A stretch of 64,000 nucleotides of DNA from Trichostrongylus colubriformis (lineage: Eukaryota; Nematoda; Chromadorea; Rhabditida; Trichostrongylidae). The notes under the pieces were generated by a model. The model did not search any database. It was not told the origin of the DNA and was given only the letters and a program-made list of their open reading frames with translations. The DNA lies in assembly GCA_963978905.1 (NCBI GenBank), contig OZ022258.1:58264591-58328590 (forward strand), read 5' to 3'. Positions 59,323-64,000 of this stretch are shown here, one piece after another. The translations under genes were made by a program, and so were the position numbers. The number at the start of each line of letters is the position of its first letter. Within the stretch, counting starts at the first letter, position 1.

Positions 59323-60023
59323 TAAGGAGAGGATAAGAAAAGAAATGCCGTGCTATTCACGTGCAAACTACCAAATAAGCAATCCTATGACGCAGCAGTA
59401 CTCCCGGAAATGGAAGATGAGCAACAGTATGAGATGCAACTTGCAATAAACATCACGAAAAAGACTAGTTAGTTCAAACAAGTGCTCCGCCAGTTTCACC
59501 CTAGAACATGAAACAGCATGTCCTAATGGATCTCGTCGGAAATCAACAACCCGTGAAACTCAACAACAGTGTTGAGATAAAACAGATCTCTTCAACTGAG
59601 CTTCACGAGTGATTTGTGAACTGAAAACTCTTCCTTTCAGTCCATCTCTCCTCCATAATAACAAATGTTATAACTGCTTCTGCTTCTGCTCCTTTGTTTC
59701 ATAACCATAGCCAATATGGACAGCTTCCGGAAAAGTGACTTGACATCTAAATGCAGACATTAATATTAATTAAAACATTTAACAATAAACAAATAACAAA
59801 TTAAAACATTCAAACAAACATTAAGACATTTTGTGAATAATTAAGAATCGAAGGAAAAATCACAGGCATCAAAGGAAAACCAGATGGATACAATAAGATA
59901 TGGGTGGGATCGGTCCTGTACGAAATGAAGCTCCCCTCCATCAGCTCTCATCTTTTTCCGATCCTTTAGACTTTTATAAATAAGTTTCCTTTACACTTTA
60001 CAAAATTCGGTGCTCTAGAAATC

Positions 60024-62102
60024 TCACATCAATACCACTGCCGACATTCTAGGCGTTCAAAACAGGACAACTGAGAAGATATGAGATAGAGTTAAGGGGT
60101 GATGGAAGGTGGCTAATCATTAGTAACAAGTTCCGTATAGTGTCATACCTGGGCAATGCCAACTTGAGCTGCCGAAGAAATGATTGCCTATTCGCAACAT
60201 ACGGTAAGAAATAAAAATGTGCACGTCTCAGTGCTTTCAGTCTGCTTAACCAGTAGACCGCTCCATCAGTCACAGAAGGGTTTAAGACAATCTCCTTCAA
60301 ATAATGACATTCTGTTTGAAATAGTGAGAGATAGTAATTAGTAACCCACTATTTCCCGTAGCGTGGCGGCTGGTCTCCCTGTGGCTAACTCTCTGATGGC
60401 GTCATCACCGAAATAATCGCAAAAATTCAATTTTAACACTTGAAGACGTCTGAGATCGCGAAAGTATTTGAAGCCTTCATCTGCAATTGCCGAGTCACTT
60501 GCATCAACCTGAATACAAGAACATTTTTGTTTTCGTTCGAATTTATCCAGTAAATAACAGAAATAATTGTTCAGATTGACGAGGGGCTTCTGAACGACTG
60601 AATACCCTTCGGTCCCATTTGGTACAGAGCTATTCCCTGTCACTGAGTGACATGCATGGAGCAGACCATGTGGTGAATGAACAAGCACGGTGCGATTCAA
60701 ATCGCAGAGCATCACCGAGCTTGCCTAATCGGTCAGCTAAGAGGTAACTTATACTCCAATGCCCCGCCTGTATAGACTTCCGGAATTTTTTCGAGCATGA
60801 TAGACGAACATACCTTCACTATGTGCACCGCGGGGATATATCTCCACTTCAGCTCGTACTCCACATCAGCAGATGGCAAACTTACTGGTGGCGCAGAGCC
60901 ATTCTGAATTCAAAGAAAGACTGAACTGAACAAAAAGCTTTATGTGATGTCATGCCAAATTTAACCTCTCTCACATATGATCAATATCATCACCATCTCA
61001 GAAATCGGATAGTTTCTCGCGCTTACCTTTTCCTCTAACCTGCTCTTGATATATTTCTTCATTTGACGAATCGATGTAATTCGTTCGTTATCACTCATAA
61101 CTACCTGAACAGTGGGAGCTGGTTCGTAAAGTTAACAGAAAAGAGCAGCCATTACTGTTTCGAATCAATCTGACGCACTACGAAGAAAAAGGAATGCCCG
61201 CTGAATGTGCAGGAGACGAACGCGCCTATACGAGCTCGCTCGGCATGCCTACTTTCCCTCATCATAAACAGAGCAGAGAAAAACGCCAACGTTAGCCGAG
61301 CTGCGGCTGACAGTGTGAGTACTAAGAAGAAATGAAATAGAACATAAATGAAATGAAGTGTATGTGAAAGAAGCACTGTGAATAAAGTGAGTGGCTGCTG
61401 CATAAATGATGAAAAATGCGGGTAAGTTGGGCCCAGGGACGACAAATGGGCATGGAAGGAACTCCAAAGTAAGTGGAGCACTTTTTATGCAATGCGAACT
61501 TTTCCTCCATAAAGATAACGTTTTATCCTCTTCACAGCCCCTTACCCGCAAGGCTTTCACAAATACGTTCGCCATAAGCTGTAGTTCCAGCCTGATGAAA
61601 GTCATCATGAGGTACTACTCAAAGTAAAAAAATGCAGCAAATATGAATTTGAGACCCGAAATCATCCGCCGTACAAAATGCAGTTCGAAGAAGAGAGCAT
61701 GTATTTTCCAAGAACAAACCTCTGTTGATCCACATTCCATCAGCCATTCTAGACACGCAAGGTCAGGTCCCACTTCGACAACGCGTTGTTCATGAAACCT
61801 GACCGAAGTATTCACGCAATGTTAGGAATGGATAAGGGTTATAAGGCTTTGTTACCCACTTGTTCGAGAAGTATTCTGCCATTCGACGTCTGACACTATA
61901 GATCTTTAAGGCAGCAAAAGCATATTTTGTACGTACTTGTGTCAATGACAATGTGGTGAACTAAAAAGTAATCAATTTGCAATGTGCACCTCAAGATTTT
62001 AGCTATGTCAAAAGCTTGAAACAAAAGAGAACTCACTTCACAGGAAATACTACTTCTGCACAAAAGAAATGCCCGTCCTACGCTAGATGCAGTTGAAATC
62101 AT
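60024..62102 (-). CDS. DMAC2/ATP5S-like mitochondrial leucine-rich-repeat protein
   Basis: Small leucine-rich-repeat protein of the family holding DMAC2 and ATP synthase subunit s (factor B), which act in assembly or coupling of inner-membrane respiratory complexes. Predicted 235 aa. Exons: 62102-62037, 61903-61860, 61798-61720, 61104-61027, 60903-60814, 60508-60346, 60311-60149, 60048-60024. The N-terminus (MISTASSVGRAFLLCRSSIS) looks like a matrix-targeting sequence. Family signatures are RVVEVGPDLACLEWLMECG, then VDASDSAIADEGFKYF, LRRLQVLKLNFCDYFGDDAI and a final repeat with VTDGAVYWLSRLKALRRAHF. The first seven exons are well supported. The last is only 25 nt, chosen because it fits the phase and gives a stop after the final strand, so the C-terminus is uncertain. 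The ATG is 342 bases after the TRMT5 stop, which suggests co-transcription. Confidence 0.85.
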
Positions 62103-62443
62103 TGACAGAAGTGCTCGCTTCTTTGTTATTGATTCCTTTTTAATAACAGCATTCTATTAACCAATAACTGAATTGAATAATTAGCAACAACTTGATTAAA
62201 TGATCAAAACTTGATCAAAAACGAACAGATAGCAATTATCAGTGATTACATGTGGACATAAAACTATTTACAGATGTTCTTCAAGGAATTTATTTGCAAG
62301 ATAACAACAGAAGGTCAACAACAAATGGTGAAGATACCCGTATAGCCCAACCTCTCAACCTCAACACAACGTTATTTAATCAGAACTACGAGTGTTCCAG
62401 TACATCTCTACTAAAATAAATATACTGGTATCAAAAAAACCAA
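62103..62443. other. TRMT5-DMAC2-like intergenic spacer
   Basis: 341 AT-rich bases between the TRMT5 stop and the next ATG on the same strand, almost the same length as the POLD1-EDEM2 spacer. No repeat and no independent promoter element is visible. Confidence 0.55.
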
Positions 62444-64000
62444 TCAATCACTGAGTTTGCTCTTTTTATTCAAATCAGAGTCGCTCTCACTTTCCACGCA
62501 GCTTCTCTTCAGAGGGTTCTCACATTGCCTGCTGAGCAACAAATCCCAAGACAACGTCATCTGGACGCAAAACATCTCCTTGCGCGAAGAGACTGTGCGT
62601 ACCTTAATCGAGACTGTCATTGCTGTTTCGCTGTTTCGCATGAAGGAATGCTCCAGCTAAAAATACTCACATGATGTATCAAATCAATACAAGCTTCATC
62701 TTCTCTTAAAAATTCTCGAACCATGTCGCGGGCTCGGTCCTTGTACCAGTGATCGTGTACATCTTCGTGTGCCTGAGAGCAAACAATGCAAGCCTGATTG
62801 ATAGATACGACAAAAGCTCCAAAACCAGGTTACGTCACAGTAACTACTTCTAATTCTATTACTACTGACGAAATAGAAAAACCGAAGTTGAAACAGCTGC
62901 TAATACAAACCTATTAATTTAAGGTACAGCAAGCAGAACAAGAGCCGCAGTAAATGGGACACATGTATAGGGTTCTAGGCTGCACTCATAATTTGCCACA
63001 CAGTCGCGATACACGCCTGGGTCGAAGAGCATGAATGCACCACACAAGACACACGCGACCCAGGCTTGCTCGAGCATGCCAAGATGACAGCCAAGCTGCG
63101 TTGTGCGACGGTCGACCGAGTTGTAGAGTGCGAATATGTCAAAGCGATTACAGGAATAAATCAACAATATTTTGCCTCCTGATATTATGTTGCTCCGCAA
63201 TCTCTTGATGATTAAAGTATCGAACAACAATTACTGAGACTACAGGAGTTTACTGATCCAGAAGCGAATAAGTTTTAGGACTCTCACATTTGTTTTTCAA
63301 AATTTTGCCTATTGCAACCGATATAACTCGACATTACGAGCCGAAAATGGATCTCTCGAAGATCTATGCACCCTCAGTAATGAAAACTTCAAGATGTAAC
63401 ATGATAATCACTTACCTTTGCAAATAGGTAGCAATACACTTTTACTGGAAAAGGGGCAATAGTTTCTCCACGTAGATGATTTGCCAATGCTCCCCGAAAC
63501 GAGGGGAGAAAATTAACAGCATAACCAGGAAGGTTCAGCATTACATGGGCTCCCGATGGAGTATTTTCCGATGTTTGAGCATCCTTGATTTCCTAGAAAG
63601 AATAAAATTTATGTTTCTCGAAAAATACAGAATATTTGTAAAGTCACCATATAATGCAAACATAATTGAAACAATTTCGCTAAAGCTCATGGTGCACACA
63701 ATTAATTTTCAAACATATGTTATTGGTATGGCAAAGCTTACCCGACCCAAATCTTCAGCGAAGGGACCACGAATAAAGGTACTGGCGTCGAGGTTGTGTA
63801 TTTCCAACTTACCACAAGGGATCTACAAGTTGAAATTGAGCAATATCATTACTTCTGAAGATAGAGAGAAAAGTATGGAATGTTCGTAAATTTTTGAAAA
63901 ATTCTAAAAGGAACGGAAACTTGGAAAGGGTAACTAAGGGTCCCTTGTTTAGCGCTGCATTTTCCTTTAACCATTTCACACTCTCCGGATTGAGATCGTT
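62444..64000 (-). CDS. TRMT5: tRNA (guanine37-N1)-methyltransferase, C-terminal part
   Basis: SAM-dependent enzyme that methylates G37 next to the anticodon (m1G37), preventing frameshifting. Only the last five exons lie in the window: 64000-63935 (continues off the right edge), 63822-63742, 63592-63416, 62772-62671, 62602-62444 (TGA stop), coding 194 aa. The first exon carries the SAM-site motif NDLNPESVKWLKENAALNK. Next come LEIHNLDASTFIRGPF, HVMLNLPGYAVNFLPSFRGA and VKVYCYLFAK, all typical of Trm5. The last exon must start at the ATTAAG acceptor (62602), because that gives IHH|VRTVSSRKEMFCVQM, the conserved Trm5 C-terminal motif. An earlier TTTTTAG would leave a 14-base intron. The tail after the enzyme domain is acidic then basic (ESESDSDLNKKSKLSD). 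Confidence 0.93.

Larger units (their letters stand above)
55620..60023. other. Gap between the DNAJC4-like and DMAC2-like genes
   Basis: A 4.4 kb transposon-rich gap with the 48-bp duplication, a hAT-like MITE, two Harbinger-like MITEs and the GC-rich TIR element. No coding exon was found in 56160-56940 or 59330-60020. Confidence 0.5.

Noticed and set aside
62653..62670. TRMT5 last exon starting at the TTTTTAG acceptor
   Set aside because: It would leave a 14-base intron; the ATTAAG acceptor at 62602 gives a 68-base intron and the conserved motif.
1..64000. CRISPR arrays, rRNA genes, bacterial operons or phage
   Set aside because: No regularly spaced short repeats and no conserved rRNA segments; the gene structure is intron-rich and eukaryotic throughout.

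Overview
The window is nuclear DNA of a nematode, most likely a clade V strongylid (hookworm or trichostrongyle group). The reasons are many small exons with TTTCAG-type acceptors, seven housekeeping genes all on the minus strand, and introns and gaps packed with small inverted-repeat transposons. I spliced the genes by hand. Every predicted exon length agrees with its splice phases, except for one in-frame TGA described below. The order in the direction of transcription (right to left) is: TRMT5 (3' part only, 64000-62444), a DMAC2/ATP5S-like mitochondrial leucine-rich-repeat protein (62102-60024), a DNAJC4-like membrane J-protein (55619-53692), a DNAJC30-like membrane J-protein (50998-47340), the catalytic subunit of DNA polymerase delta (44229-32967; 27 exons, 1,079 aa), an EDEM2-type GH47 glycosidase (32625-15964), and mitochondrial aspartyl-tRNA synthetase (14055-552, first exon not found).

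Two gene pairs are unusually close, at about 340 bases from stop codon to next start: POLD1 to EDEM2, and TRMT5 to the DMAC2-like gene. A good trans-splice acceptor lies just before the EDEM2 start. This suggests nematode operons read through POLD1, EDEM2 and DARS2. As I recall, C. elegans keeps the same three genes side by side on cosmid F10C2. The proteins themselves are unrelated housekeeping functions: replication, ER glycoprotein quality control, and mitochondrial translation and assembly.

The rest is mostly mobile DNA. A 1.56 kb LTR element sits in an EDEM2 intron. It has 253-bp LTRs, a primer-binding site, a polypurine tract and a 5-bp target duplication, but instead of gag-pol it carries part of a UPF1-like SF1 helicase with one internal stop. 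Two 1.38 kb fold-back elements are built from repeated modules. Two shorter mariner-type fold-backs carry transposase 3' ends. One 0.9 kb internally deleted mariner has landed inside a MITE whose uninterrupted copy is also in this window. Other elements are Harbinger-like MITEs (TWW duplications), MULE-like MITEs (9-bp duplications), a hAT-like MITE (8-bp), SINE-like B-box repeats and a degenerate tandem array at 44.6-46.2 kb.

No rRNA gene, complete tRNA gene, CRISPR array or plus-strand host gene was seen.
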